Part shown: positions 7,722-13,429 of the stretch, piece by piece
Position numbering within the stretch: position 1 is the first letter of the stretch
How the letters are laid out: every line of letters begins with the position of its first letter
Origin: Bacteroidetes bacterium HGW-Bacteroidetes-12
Lineage (GTDB): Bacteria; Bacteroidota; Bacteroidia; Flavobacteriales_E; Vicingaceae
Direction of reading: 5' to 3'
Assembly: GCA_002841035.1 (NCBI GenBank)
Contig: PHDR01000033.1
Coordinates: 1-13,429 of the forward strand
DNA length: 13,429 bases
Program-made: the position numbers and the translations under genes
Notes under the pieces: generated by a model
What the model was told of the DNA's origin: nothing
Databases searched by the model: none
The model's input: only the letters and a program-made list of their open reading frames with translations

Positions 7722-8867
7722 ATGAAAAAAATATTTTTTTACAGCGTACTACTTGTTTTTTTTATTGCTTGTTCTGATGAAAATACATCAACTGATGAAA
7801 AAACTGCTACAACCACCATTTCAGGAAACATAAGTAATCTTTCTTTCGGAACTTCAATCTATTTAGATTTTGTAAGTCCAACCGAAATAATTACCAAAGA
7901 TACCGCAATAATTGAAGTAGATGGAAGTTTTAATTTTGATTACGAAATAGAAGAATTAGGTTATTATAGACTCAGAATTAACAACCAAAGCTATATAAAT
8001 TTAGTGTTAGATAAAGGTGAAAAACCCACAATAACTGCCGATGGAGCTAATTTAATGACCACTTACAATGTGGATGGATCGCCCGAATCTCAAAAATTAA
8101 GAGACTTTAATATGGCTTATCAAGCAAATGCACGAACACAAGATTCGTTGGGCAGAATTTATCAACAAAATCCAAACAATCAAGACGCACTTATTCAAAT
8201 TCAGGTGGCTGCACTAACTTCTATTAGCACTATGAATAATCACTTTGTTAGTTTAATTAATGAAAACCCTGCTTCGTTGGTAAGTTTGGCTGCCGTTCAA
8301 ATGCTCGATGCCAACGAACATGGCGAATTGCATAAAAAAGTGAATGAAGCACTTAACAAAAAATATCCTAATTCTCCCTACACTAAAAATTTTAATCAGC
8401 AATATGAAAAAATTGCCAAATTAGCACCAGGAGCAGAAGCTCCAGAAATTACGTTAAATAACCTAGAAGGAAAACCTGTTTCACTATCTAGTTTAAGAGG
8501 AAAGGTTGTTTTGGTAGATTTTTGGGCATCTTGGTGCCGCCCTTGTAGAATTGAAAATCCAAATGTTGTAGCTGCTTATAAAAAATTTAATAAAGAGGGG
8601 TTTGAGGTTTTTAGTGTTTCATTAGATGGAATGCAGCAACAACCCAACCCCAAACAAGATTGGATAAATGCTATTAATGCTGATAATTTAATTTGGAAAA
8701 ATCATGTTAGCGATTTAAAAGGTTGGCAATCATCAATCGTACCTATTTATGATGTTACTGGAATTCCTTTTGCTGTTTTATTAGATAGAGATGGAAAGAT
8801 AATTGGTAAAAACTTGCGTGGAGAAGAATTACATCAAAAATTAGCCGAAATTTTTGCAAATTCATAA
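7722..8867 (+). CDS. Lipoprotein with DUF4369 and TlpA/AhpC-type thioredoxin domain
   Basis: This is probably a membrane-anchored thiol-disulfide oxidoreductase of the cell envelope. The 381 residues begin with a lipoprotein signal ending in the lipobox FIAC (Cys17), followed by Ser-Asp-Glu. Residues about 33-130 resemble the DUF4369 beta-domain (SGNISNL, AIIEVDGSFNFD, YYRLRINN). A helical linker covers about 130-232. The thioredoxin-like domain runs from about 235 to 381: GAEAPEITLNNLEGKPVSLS, GKVVLVDFWASWCRPC with the redox pair Cys272/Cys275, and the cis-proline in TGIPF (Pro349). This architecture is widespread in Bacteroidota. The acidic residues right after the lipid-bearing Cys could act as a surface lipoprotein export signal, which would be odd for a redox protein, so the side of the outer membrane is open. 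It starts 32 bases after gatB and is followed 12 bases later by the next gene. The exact substrate is unknown. Confidence 0.93.
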   Translation: MKKIFFYSVLLVFFIACSDENTSTDEKTATTTISGNISNLSFGTSIYLDFVSPTEIITKDTAIIEVDGSFNFDYEIEELGYYRLRINNQSYINLVLDKGEKPTITADGANLMTTYNVDGSPESQKLRDFNMAYQANARTQDSLGRIYQQNPNNQDALIQIQVAALTSISTMNNHFVSLINENPASLVSLAAVQMLDANEHGELHKKVNEALNKKYPNSPYTKNFNQQYEKIAKLAPGAEAPEITLNNLEGKPVSLSSLRGKVVLVDFWASWCRPCRIENPNVVAAYKKFNKEGFEVFSVSLDGMQQQPNPKQDWINAINADNLIWKNHVSDLKGWQSSIVPIYDVTGIPFAVLLDRDGKIIGKNLRGEELHQKLAEIFANS

Positions 8868-8879
8868 TTATTCATAGTG

Positions 8880-9245
8880 ATGTCAACTCCTATTCCAACA
8901 CTAAGTGAGCTTGTGCCTTATTATCATCGAAAAGATTTGTTGGAAAAAGTGGTTAACCAACTTAAAAAAGAATTCAATTGGGTTAGTTTAGAAATTAATT
9001 TTGTTGGAAAAGATATAACTCCTTATCAAGAATTGTATCAGCAGGTTCTACCTTTAATTGATGACTTATTAAATAACGATTACATAAAATTGTTATCTCT
9101 TCTATACAGAATAGACATTGATGAAGATTTTCTCAACAAAAAACTAAAAGAAAATCCGCATGCAGATACCGATGAAATTATTACAGATTTAATTCTAAAA
9201 AGAGTACTTCAAAAAGTGATTATTAGGGAAATGTATAAGGCGTAG
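8880..9245 (+). CDS. Uncharacterised 121-residue protein
   Basis: I do not recognise this protein. I chose the ATG at 8880 over the adjacent in-frame GTG at 8877. It is 121 residues, with no signal peptide, no membrane segment and no cysteine, and is probably cytoplasmic. It looks almost entirely helical and highly charged: RKDLLEKVVNQLKKEF near 18-32, ELYQQVLPLIDDLL near 51-64, and a C-terminal helix ILKRVLQKVIIREMY. Base composition resembles its neighbours, and the frame stays open with sensible amino-acid content, so I take it as a real gene. It begins 12 bases after the thioredoxin lipoprotein and is probably the last gene of the lpxK run, as the next gene lies convergently 39 bases beyond its stop. 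The spacing suggests co-expression with the lipoprotein but does not show a function. A small adaptor or regulator is possible but unproven. Confidence 0.75.
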   Translation: MSTPIPTLSELVPYYHRKDLLEKVVNQLKKEFNWVSLEINFVGKDITPYQELYQQVLPLIDDLLNNDYIKLLSLLYRIDIDEDFLNKKLKENPHADTDEIITDLILKRVLQKVIIREMYKA

Positions 9246-9284
9246 TTAGGTTTTATACAACACCGATCACTTACCAACTCCTCC

Positions 9285-10457
9285 CTATTTCTTCCCTGTA
9301 TTGGCATACATGTTTACATCATCGAGTTTAATTACCTTATCACTCAAAATAATTAGTCGTTCTACAATGTTTCTCAATTCTCTGATGTTTCCTGTCCAAT
9401 TATACTCTTTTAAGGCATTTAAGGCAGATGATTCAAAAGATTTTTTGGCTATTCCATGGTCTTCGCAAAGCTGCGTTAAAAAATAATCTGCCAACAAAGG
9501 CACATCATTTCTTCTTTCATTTAAATCAGGCACATGAATTAATATTACTCCCAGTCGGTGGTACAAATCTTCTCTGAAATTACCTTCAGCAATTTCTTTC
9601 ATTAAATCCTTGTTGGTTGCCGCCAACACTCTGACATTTACTTTTATTTCACTTTCTCCACCCACTCGGGTAATTTTACTTTCTTGCAAAGCACGCAGCA
9701 CTTTTGCCTGTGCCGATAAACTCATATCGCCAATTTCATCTAAAAACAACGTGCCTCCTTCAGCTTGCTCAAAACATCCTTTCCGTTGTTTAATTGCCGA
9801 AGTAAACGCTCCTTTTTCATGCCCAAACAACTCGCTTTCAATTAGTTCTGATGGGATGGCAGCACAATTTACCTCAACAAAAGGAGCCTTATTGCGCTCA
9901 GATTTTTCGTGCAAACTACGAGCTACTAATTCTTTTCCTGTTCCGTTGCCTCCTGTAATTAAAACTCGTGCATCGCTCACTGCCACTTTTTCTATCATGC
10001 CTTTCACTTTCAAAATCGCTTCCGATTCGCCAATAATTTGTGTTTTTCCTTTGTTTCCTACTTTCTTTTGAAGTTTTCTGGTTTCTTGCACCAACTCTTT
10101 TTTATCTATGGCGTTTCTAACCGTAATTAACAAACGATTTAAATCAAAAGGTTTAGAAATAAAATCAAATGCTCCTATTTTTATGGCTTCAACAGCAGTT
10201 TCAATTGTCCCATGCCCTGAAATCATTACTATAGGCGTTTCTATACCGAATGCAATAGTTTGTTTTAACACATCCAAACCATCCATCTTAGGCATTTTAA
10301 TATCACACATCACCAAATCGTAGGTATTGGCTTTTATTTTTGCAAACCCACTTTCTCCATCTTCTGCTTCATCAATTATAAATTTTTCATACTCCAAAAT
10401 TTCTCTTAATGTGCTTCTTATTGGTCGTTCGTCATCTATGATTAAAATTGTTGCCAT
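9285..10457 (-). CDS. NtrC-type sigma-54 response regulator lacking a DNA-binding domain
   Basis: The 390 residues are a receiver domain (about 3-115: Asp8/Asp9, phospho-acceptor Asp52 in MCDIKMPKMDG, Ser80, Lys102) followed by an AAA+ sigma-54 activator domain (about 140-376). The ATPase has Walker A GGNGTGKE (169-176), the sigma-54 contact loop as GAFTSA (216-221), Walker B GGTLFLDEIGD (234-244), the arginine-finger region FREDLYHRL (294-302) and sensor II NWTGNIRELRN (353-363). The protein stops at VNMYANTGKK, just after the AAA+ lid, so the usual Fis-type helix-turn-helix is missing. FlgR of Helicobacter and CtcC of Chlamydia are known regulators with this layout. The expected role is phosphorylation-dependent opening of RpoN promoters, perhaps from solution. 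No sensor kinase is in the window. It is convergent with the 121-residue gene and divergent from the MazG gene. The stop is clean, with no frameshifted HTH visible in the 39 bases downstream. Confidence 0.93.
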   Translation of the reverse strand: MATILIIDDERPIRSTLREILEYEKFIIDEAEDGESGFAKIKANTYDLVMCDIKMPKMDGLDVLKQTIAFGIETPIVMISGHGTIETAVEAIKIGAFDFISKPFDLNRLLITVRNAIDKKELVQETRKLQKKVGNKGKTQIIGESEAILKVKGMIEKVAVSDARVLITGGNGTGKELVARSLHEKSERNKAPFVEVNCAAIPSELIESELFGHEKGAFTSAIKQRKGCFEQAEGGTLFLDEIGDMSLSAQAKVLRALQESKITRVGGESEIKVNVRVLAATNKDLMKEIAEGNFREDLYHRLGVILIHVPDLNERRNDVPLLADYFLTQLCEDHGIAKKSFESSALNALKEYNWTGNIRELRNIVERLIILSDKVIKLDDVNMYANTGKK

Positions 10458-10522
10458 GCGGTTTCAAGGTTTTTATTTAAAACGTAAAAATAAGAATTTA
10501 AAGAGAATATGTTGAGTTGTTC

Positions 10523-10551
10523 TTGTATTCGGATTTTGATGTTTAAATTTG
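10523..10551 (+). promoter_or_regulatory. Bacteroidota-type promoter for the MazG-like gene
   Basis: TTG at 10523-10525, an 18-base spacer and TAAATTTG at 10544-10551 match the Bacteroidota sigma-ABfr consensus TTG-N17-23-TAnnTTTG at every fixed position. Transcription would begin near 10557, about 18 bases before the ATG at 10575. This supports the shorter MazG start and argues that the open frame upstream of 10575 is not translated. Confidence 0.5.
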
Positions 10552-10574
10552 ATGAAAATTTTTTACTACCATGT

Positions 10575-10901
10575 ATGACCTTAGAAGAAGCCCAACAACA
10601 AGTAGATAATTGGATTAAAAAAGTAGGTGTTCGTTATTTTAATGAACTTACAAACATGGCTATGCTTACCGAAGAAGTAGGTGAAGTTGCCCGAATTATT
10701 GCTCGTAGGTATGGTGAACAATCTGAGAAAGCCTCTGACAAAGAAAAATCCTTAGATGATGAACTGGCCGATGTACTTTTTGTAGTTATTTGTTTAGCCA
10801 ACCAAACTGGAGTAGATTTAACTAAAGCATTGGAGAAAAATTTGGAGAAGAAAACCCAACGCGATAAAGATAGGCACCAAAACAATCCTAAATTAAAGTA
10901 A
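10575..10901 (+). CDS. MazG-like nucleotide pyrophosphohydrolase
   Basis: This is a small all-alpha NTP pyrophosphatase of the MazG family, which hydrolyses (d)NTPs, often non-canonical ones, to the monophosphate plus pyrophosphate in the cytoplasm. From the ATG at 10575 it has 108 residues. The magnesium-binding motif is complete: Glu33-Glu34-x-x-Glu37 (LTEEVGEVAR) and Glu63-x-x-Asp66 (DDELADVLF). It also has RYFNELTNMAML at 20-31 and a basic C-terminus. The frame stays open upstream to 10509, but that extension (Cys- and Phe-rich, unlike the family) overlaps a perfect promoter, and family members start MTLEEAQQQVD-like, so I use 10575. The single-domain form is much shorter than E. coli MazG (about 260 residues). 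It is divergent from the response regulator, and a palindromic repeat separates it from the next gene. Substrate preference cannot be read from the sequence. Confidence 0.9.
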   Translation: MTLEEAQQQVDNWIKKVGVRYFNELTNMAMLTEEVGEVARIIARRYGEQSEKASDKEKSLDDELADVLFVVICLANQTGVDLTKALEKNLEKKTQRDKDRHQNNPKLK

Positions 10902-10930
10902 CATTTAAACAACTATTTATACACAAATGA

Positions 10931-11068
10931 AACCACATAGAAACATAAGTAGTCATAGCTTTTTAAGTTTCTTATAGTATCACAAAGTGTCCCGAAAATC
11001 GGGACAAGCTATATGAAACTTAGTTAAAACTTTTTATTTCCTATAAAAAACTATGTAACTATGAGGTT
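10931..11068. repeat. 138-base imperfect palindromic intergenic element (REP/MITE-like)
   Basis: Three nested inverted-repeat tiers share nearly one centre. Outer: AACCACATAGAAACATA at 10931-10947 against the complement of 11052-11068 (14 of 17 match). Middle: AAGTTTCTTATAG at 10965-10977 against 11009-11021 (12 of 13). Core: TGTCCCGA, loop AAA, TCGGGACA at 10988-11006 (8 of 8). The G/C-rich core stands out in AT-rich DNA. The element fills nearly all of the 184 bases between the MazG and ATL genes and has no coding capacity. I see no clear target-site duplication. From memory, related CATAG-containing intergenic palindromes occur in other Bacteroidota, so a dispersed repeat family is likely. 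As RNA it could form a long hairpin and affect read-through from the MazG gene. There is no T-run after the core, so it is not a classical terminator. Confidence 0.7.
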
Positions 11069-11085
11069 AAAACAAAACAATAAAT

Positions 11086-11427
11086 ATGATTACTAAAACA
11101 AGCGATTTTTTTGAAATGGTTTTTGCTGTTGCCAGAGAAATTCCTAAAGGCAGAGTTACTTCTTATGGAGCTATTGCCAATTATTTAGGCACAAAATCAG
11201 GAGCAAGAATGGTGGGTTGGGCAATGAACAATGCTCACCAGCAAAAAGAAAAAATTCCAGCACACAGGGTAGTAAACAGAAACGGGCAATTAACGGGTAG
11301 GCATCATTTTGAAACACCTTTTATAATGCAAGAATTACTCGAAAAAGAAGGCATAAAAGTTGAAAAGAACCAAATCATCAACTTTGAAAAGCATTTTTGG
11401 AATCCTTTAACAGAATTGGAACTGTAA
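11086..11427 (+). CDS. Alkyltransferase-like (ATL) protein, MGMT fold with Cys replaced by Ala
   Basis: This 113-residue protein has the DNA-binding domain of O6-alkylguanine-DNA alkyltransferase: IPKGRVTSYGAIA (19-31, Tyr27), ARMVGWAMNN (40-49, with the Arg41 nucleotide-flipping finger), and the active-site motif as PAHR at 58-61, then NRNGQLTG. The acceptor Cys of PCHR is Ala59, so it cannot accept an alkyl group. It therefore belongs to the ATL group, as do E. coli YbaZ and S. pombe Atl1 (Trp at this site) and Thermus TTHA1564 (Ala). ATL proteins bind O6-alkylguanine, flip it out and mark it for nucleotide excision repair. No N-terminal MGMT ribonuclease-like domain is present, which is also usual for ATL. 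The ATG at 11086 begins 18 bases after the palindrome, and mrp follows after 43 bases. I see no Ada-type regulator nearby. The function is inferred from the family. Confidence 0.92.
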   Translation: MITKTSDFFEMVFAVAREIPKGRVTSYGAIANYLGTKSGARMVGWAMNNAHQQKEKIPAHRVVNRNGQLTGRHHFETPFIMQELLEKEGIKVEKNQIINFEKHFWNPLTELEL

Positions 11428-11450
11428 ACCGTATTTTTTATTTAATTTTG
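11416..11450 (+). promoter_or_regulatory. Candidate promoter upstream of mrp
   Basis: TAATTTTG at 11443-11450 matches TAnnTTTG exactly, 20 bases before the mrp ATG. The nearest upstream TTG (11416-11418, within the end of the ATL gene) has a 24-base spacer, one base beyond the usual range. The gene could thus have its own start as well as read-through from the ATL gene. Chance occurrence in AT-rich DNA is quite possible. Confidence 0.28.
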
Positions 11451-11470
11451 AATAAAAATTTCAAAAAAAT

Positions 11471-12595
11471 ATGAGCTTTTCAGAAAAAGATATTTTACAC
11501 GCATTAAGTTTTGTTATTGAACCCGATTTAAAAAAAGACATTGTTGAGTTGAATTTGATTTCAAACCTTCAAATTGATAACAACAAAATTTCATTTGATT
11601 TACAAATAAACAACCCTGCTCTTCACAACAAAAAAAGAATACTAGAAGCATGTCAAATGCATTTAGATAGAATATTAAAAACTTTCGTTGAACTTGAAGT
11701 AAACATCACTCCTATACCTAAAGCTCCAGAGACACCTTTGCAGAACAGAATATTGCCCAATGTGAAAAACATTATTGCCATAGCTTCGGGCAAAGGTGGT
11801 GTGGGAAAATCTACCATTACGGCTAATTTAGCAGTTGCTCTTGCTCAAAAAGGCTACAAAGTAGGTTTAATTGATGCTGATATTTATGGACCTTCTATGC
11901 CTGTTATGTTTAATGTTGAGGATGAAAAACCTAAACCTATTGAGATAGAAGGTAGAAGTCTTATAGACCCGATAGAAAGTTATGGTGTGAAATTACTTTC
12001 CATCGGTTTTTTTGCTAGTCCCGACCAAGCAGTTGTGTGGAGAGGACCTATGGCTACAAAAGCACTTACACAGCTTTTCACAGAAGGGAATTGGGGAAAA
12101 CTTGACTATTTATTAATTGATTTACCTCCAGGAACTGGCGACATACATCTAACTTTGGTTCAAACCGTTTCTGTAACTGGAGCAATCATTGTCAGCACAC
12201 CCCAAAAAGTAGCCTTAATAGATGCTCGAAAAGCAATAGGAATGTTTAAAATGGGACAAATAAATGTTCCTGTTTTGGGTATGGTAGAAAATATGGCTTA
12301 TTTTACTCCTGCTGAATTACCTAATAATAAATATTATATTTTTGGCAAAGAAGGCTTAAAAGAATTAGCTGAAAAAAATAACATTCCTCTTCTAGGTGAA
12401 ATTCCGTTAGTTCAAAGTGTAAGAGAAGCTGGTGATGCTGGAAGACCAGCGGTTTTACAAGAAAATACGCCACAAGCTAAAGCTTTTATGGATTTTGCTG
12501 ATAATGTGATTAAAGAAGTTGAAAAAAGAAACGAAGCGTTAGCTCCAACCGAAAAAGTGGAAATTACAAACATGAACGGCTGTTCTACAAAATAA
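11471..12595 (+). CDS. mrp: Mrp/ApbC-type iron-sulfur cluster carrier ATPase
   Basis: This is a 374-residue P-loop ATPase of the Mrp/NBP35 group, a cytoplasmic scaffold or carrier that passes Fe-S clusters to apoproteins. A DUF59/MIP18-like domain covers about 4-80. A linker (PIPKAPETPLQNRILPNVKN) leads to the deviant Walker A SGKGGVGKST at 106-115, then DADIYGPSMP (135-144), VVWRGPM (188-194), DLPPGTGD (217-224, Walker B region), and VSTPQKVALIDARKA (241-255). Proteobacterial and eukaryotic relatives have a CxxC near the YF of MxYF; here YFTPAELPNN (277-286) has no Cys. The only C-terminal Cys is Cys371, in NMNGCSTK. From memory this loss is common in Bacteroidota members, so the cluster may be held another way or only transiently. 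The NifU-domain gene follows 38 bases later, which fits a shared Fe-S role. Confidence 0.95.
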   Translation: MSFSEKDILHALSFVIEPDLKKDIVELNLISNLQIDNNKISFDLQINNPALHNKKRILEACQMHLDRILKTFVELEVNITPIPKAPETPLQNRILPNVKNIIAIASGKGGVGKSTITANLAVALAQKGYKVGLIDADIYGPSMPVMFNVEDEKPKPIEIEGRSLIDPIESYGVKLLSIGFFASPDQAVVWRGPMATKALTQLFTEGNWGKLDYLLIDLPPGTGDIHLTLVQTVSVTGAIIVSTPQKVALIDARKAIGMFKMGQINVPVLGMVENMAYFTPAELPNNKYYIFGKEGLKELAEKNNIPLLGEIPLVQSVREAGDAGRPAVLQENTPQAKAFMDFADNVIKEVEKRNEALAPTEKVEITNMNGCSTK

Positions 12596-12633
12596 TTTGC
12601 TTACTTTAGCTTGAAAATTTAGACTACTAATAA

Positions 12634-12882
12634 TTGAACAAAACAGAAATTATAACACAAATTCACACGGCATTAGACCAGCTCCGTCCATTTTTGATTG
12701 ATGATGGAGGTGATATTGAATTTGTTGAAATTACAGACGATTTTGTTGTTAAGGTAAAATTGTTGGGTGCTTGTAAAAGTTGCTCAATGAGTACTATGAC
12801 ACTTAAAGGTGGCGTTGAGGAAACCCTAAAGCGTTTTATTCCTGAAATTAAAGAAATTATTGCTGTCGAAGAATTAAATTAA
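12634..12882 (+). CDS. NifU C-terminal-domain protein (Nfu), Fe-S cluster carrier
   Basis: This is an 82-residue single-domain Nfu protein. The hallmarks are RPFLIDDGGDIEFVEI (18-33) and the cluster-binding CxxC at Cys47/Cys50 (GACKSCSMST). Two monomers are expected to bridge one [4Fe-4S] cluster and deliver it to targets. The start is TTG at 12634: an in-frame TAA lies directly before it (12631-12633), and the first downstream ATG would remove the CxxC, so TTG must be used. It follows mrp by 38 bases and is probably co-transcribed with it. Its stop codon (12880-12882) directly abuts the gpsA stop on the other strand, leaving no room for an intergenic terminator. The scaffold IscU and the A-type carriers are not in this window. 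Confidence 0.95.
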   Translation: MNKTEIITQIHTALDQLRPFLIDDGGDIEFVEITDDFVVKVKLLGACKSCSMSTMTLKGGVEETLKRFIPEIKEIIAVEELN

Positions 12883-13429
12883 TTAAGACAATTTTCCTGT
12901 TAAAATTTTCATCTCCATCATTGGGGATATTTTTTCATATAAAATATGATAAACGGCATCAACTATAGGTAAATCTACTTTGTATTTTTTATTGATTTCG
13001 TAGATTCCTTTTGCCGCATAATATCCTTCGGCAACCATGTTCATTTCAATTTGAGCTGAACGAACAGAATATCCTCTTCCAACCATGCTACCGAAATTTC
13101 TATTTCTAGAAAACTGTGAGTAAGCAGTAACTAACAAATCTCCTAAATAGGCTGATGAATTCACATCTCTATGAATAGGATGGATGGCATCTATAAATGC
13201 TTTTGTTTCTCTAATTGCACTTGCAATTAGCACCGCTTGAAAATTATCGCCATAACCTAACCCATTACAAATTCCACTTGCTACCGAATAAACATTTTTT
13301 AATATTGCAGAAAGTTCTGTTCCAAATAAATCATCAGATGTGGAAGTGTTTATGTATCTACAAGACATTGCTTCTGCTATGTATTCAGCAATTTTTTGAT
13401 TCTGACAAGCTATAGTTAAATAAGATAAC
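12883..13429 (-). CDS. gpsA: NAD(P)H-dependent glycerol-3-phosphate dehydrogenase, C-terminal part (runs off right edge)
   Basis: GpsA reduces dihydroxyacetone phosphate to sn-glycerol-3-phosphate, the backbone precursor for phospholipids, in the cytoplasm. The window holds the last 181 residues, a little over half of a typical 330-340-residue enzyme. The frame stays open to the edge, so the Met at 13366-13368 is internal: the residues before it (LSYLTIACQNQKIAEYIAEA) match the usual end of the N-terminal domain. Visible features of the helical C-terminal domain are TSDDLFGTELSAILKNV with the conserved catalytic-region Lys, GICNGLGYGDN, the YLGDLLVTAYSQFSRNRNFG block, and VAEGYYAAKGIY. The NAD-binding GxGxxG would lie beyond the window. 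It ends tail to tail with the Nfu gene, with zero bases between the two stop codons. Confidence 0.96.
   Translation of the reverse strand, partial: LSYLTIACQNQKIAEYIAEAMSCRYINTSTSDDLFGTELSAILKNVYSVASGICNGLGYGDNFQAVLIASAIRETKAFIDAIHPIHRDVNSSAYLGDLLVTAYSQFSRNRNFGSMVGRGYSVRSAQIEMNMVAEGYYAAKGIYEINKKYKVDLPIVDAVYHILYEKISPMMEMKILTGKLS

Noticed and set aside
8877..8879. GTG start for the 121-residue protein
   Set aside because: An ATG follows directly in frame and is the simpler start; the difference is one residue.
9610..10071. A 153-codon plus-strand frame with several cysteines
   Set aside because: It is antisense to the ATPase domain of the response regulator, whose motifs are all intact; no independent evidence of coding.
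10509..10574. Longer N-terminus for the MazG-like protein
   Set aside because: The extension is unlike the family, overlaps an exact promoter match, and a good ATG with a family-like start lies at 10575.
10988..11006. Perfect 8-base hairpin with AAA loop read as a rho-independent terminator of the MazG gene
   Set aside because: No T-run follows the stem, and the hairpin is the core of a larger palindrome, so a repeat element explains it better.
1..13429. Defence system, prophage, integron, CRISPR array or tRNA-associated island
   Set aside because: All complete genes but one belong to recognised families, mostly core metabolism, codon and base use look even, and there are no spaced repeats, integrase, phage or tRNA genes. 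MazG here is a lone house-cleaning type, not a toxin-antitoxin or phage-defence pair.

Overview
This is an AT-rich stretch of ordinary chromosome from a Bacteroidota bacterium, most likely of the Flavobacteriales kind. The evidence is the large CarboxypepD_reg-like TonB-dependent receptor, the DUF4369-thioredoxin lipoprotein, a GatB without zinc cysteines, A/T-rich leaders without Shine-Dalgarno sequences, and one exact TTG-N18-TAnnTTTG promoter. I cannot name genus or species from the sequence alone.

Layout. Positions 1-3940 (minus strand) hold an outer-membrane pair: a complete 1246-residue TonB-dependent receptor and, 43 bases downstream, the first 52 residues of a secreted protein that runs off the left edge. 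A 354-base divergent region (3941-4294) follows, with a spaced pair of direct repeats. Positions 4295-9245 (plus strand) form a probable housekeeping run: lpxK (lipid A 4'-kinase), a trimeric-type purine nucleoside phosphorylase overlapping it by 26 bases, gatB, a lipoprotein thioredoxin, and a 121-residue protein I do not recognise. Convergent to it, at 9285-10457 (minus strand), is an NtrC-type response regulator without a DNA-binding domain. Divergent from the regulator are a MazG-like nucleotide pyrophosphohydrolase, a 138-base imperfect palindrome, an alkyltransferase-like (ATL) DNA-damage protein, an Mrp/ApbC iron-sulfur carrier and a NifU-domain protein. The last of these meets, tail to tail with no spacer, the C-terminal half of gpsA, which runs off the right edge.

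How the genes fit together. The receptor and its secreted partner probably act at the outer membrane on one unknown substrate. lpxK and gpsA serve envelope lipid synthesis, PNP and MazG handle nucleotides, GatB supplies Gln-tRNA or Asn-tRNA, and Mrp with Nfu handle Fe-S clusters. I see no mobile element with coding capacity, CRISPR array, tRNA or rRNA, and no clear new multi-gene system. The points most worth a second look are the regulator with no DNA-binding domain and a GAFTSA loop, the palindromic intergenic element, the receptor/secreted-protein pair, an Asp at the base-specificity position of PNP, and the unassigned 121-residue protein.
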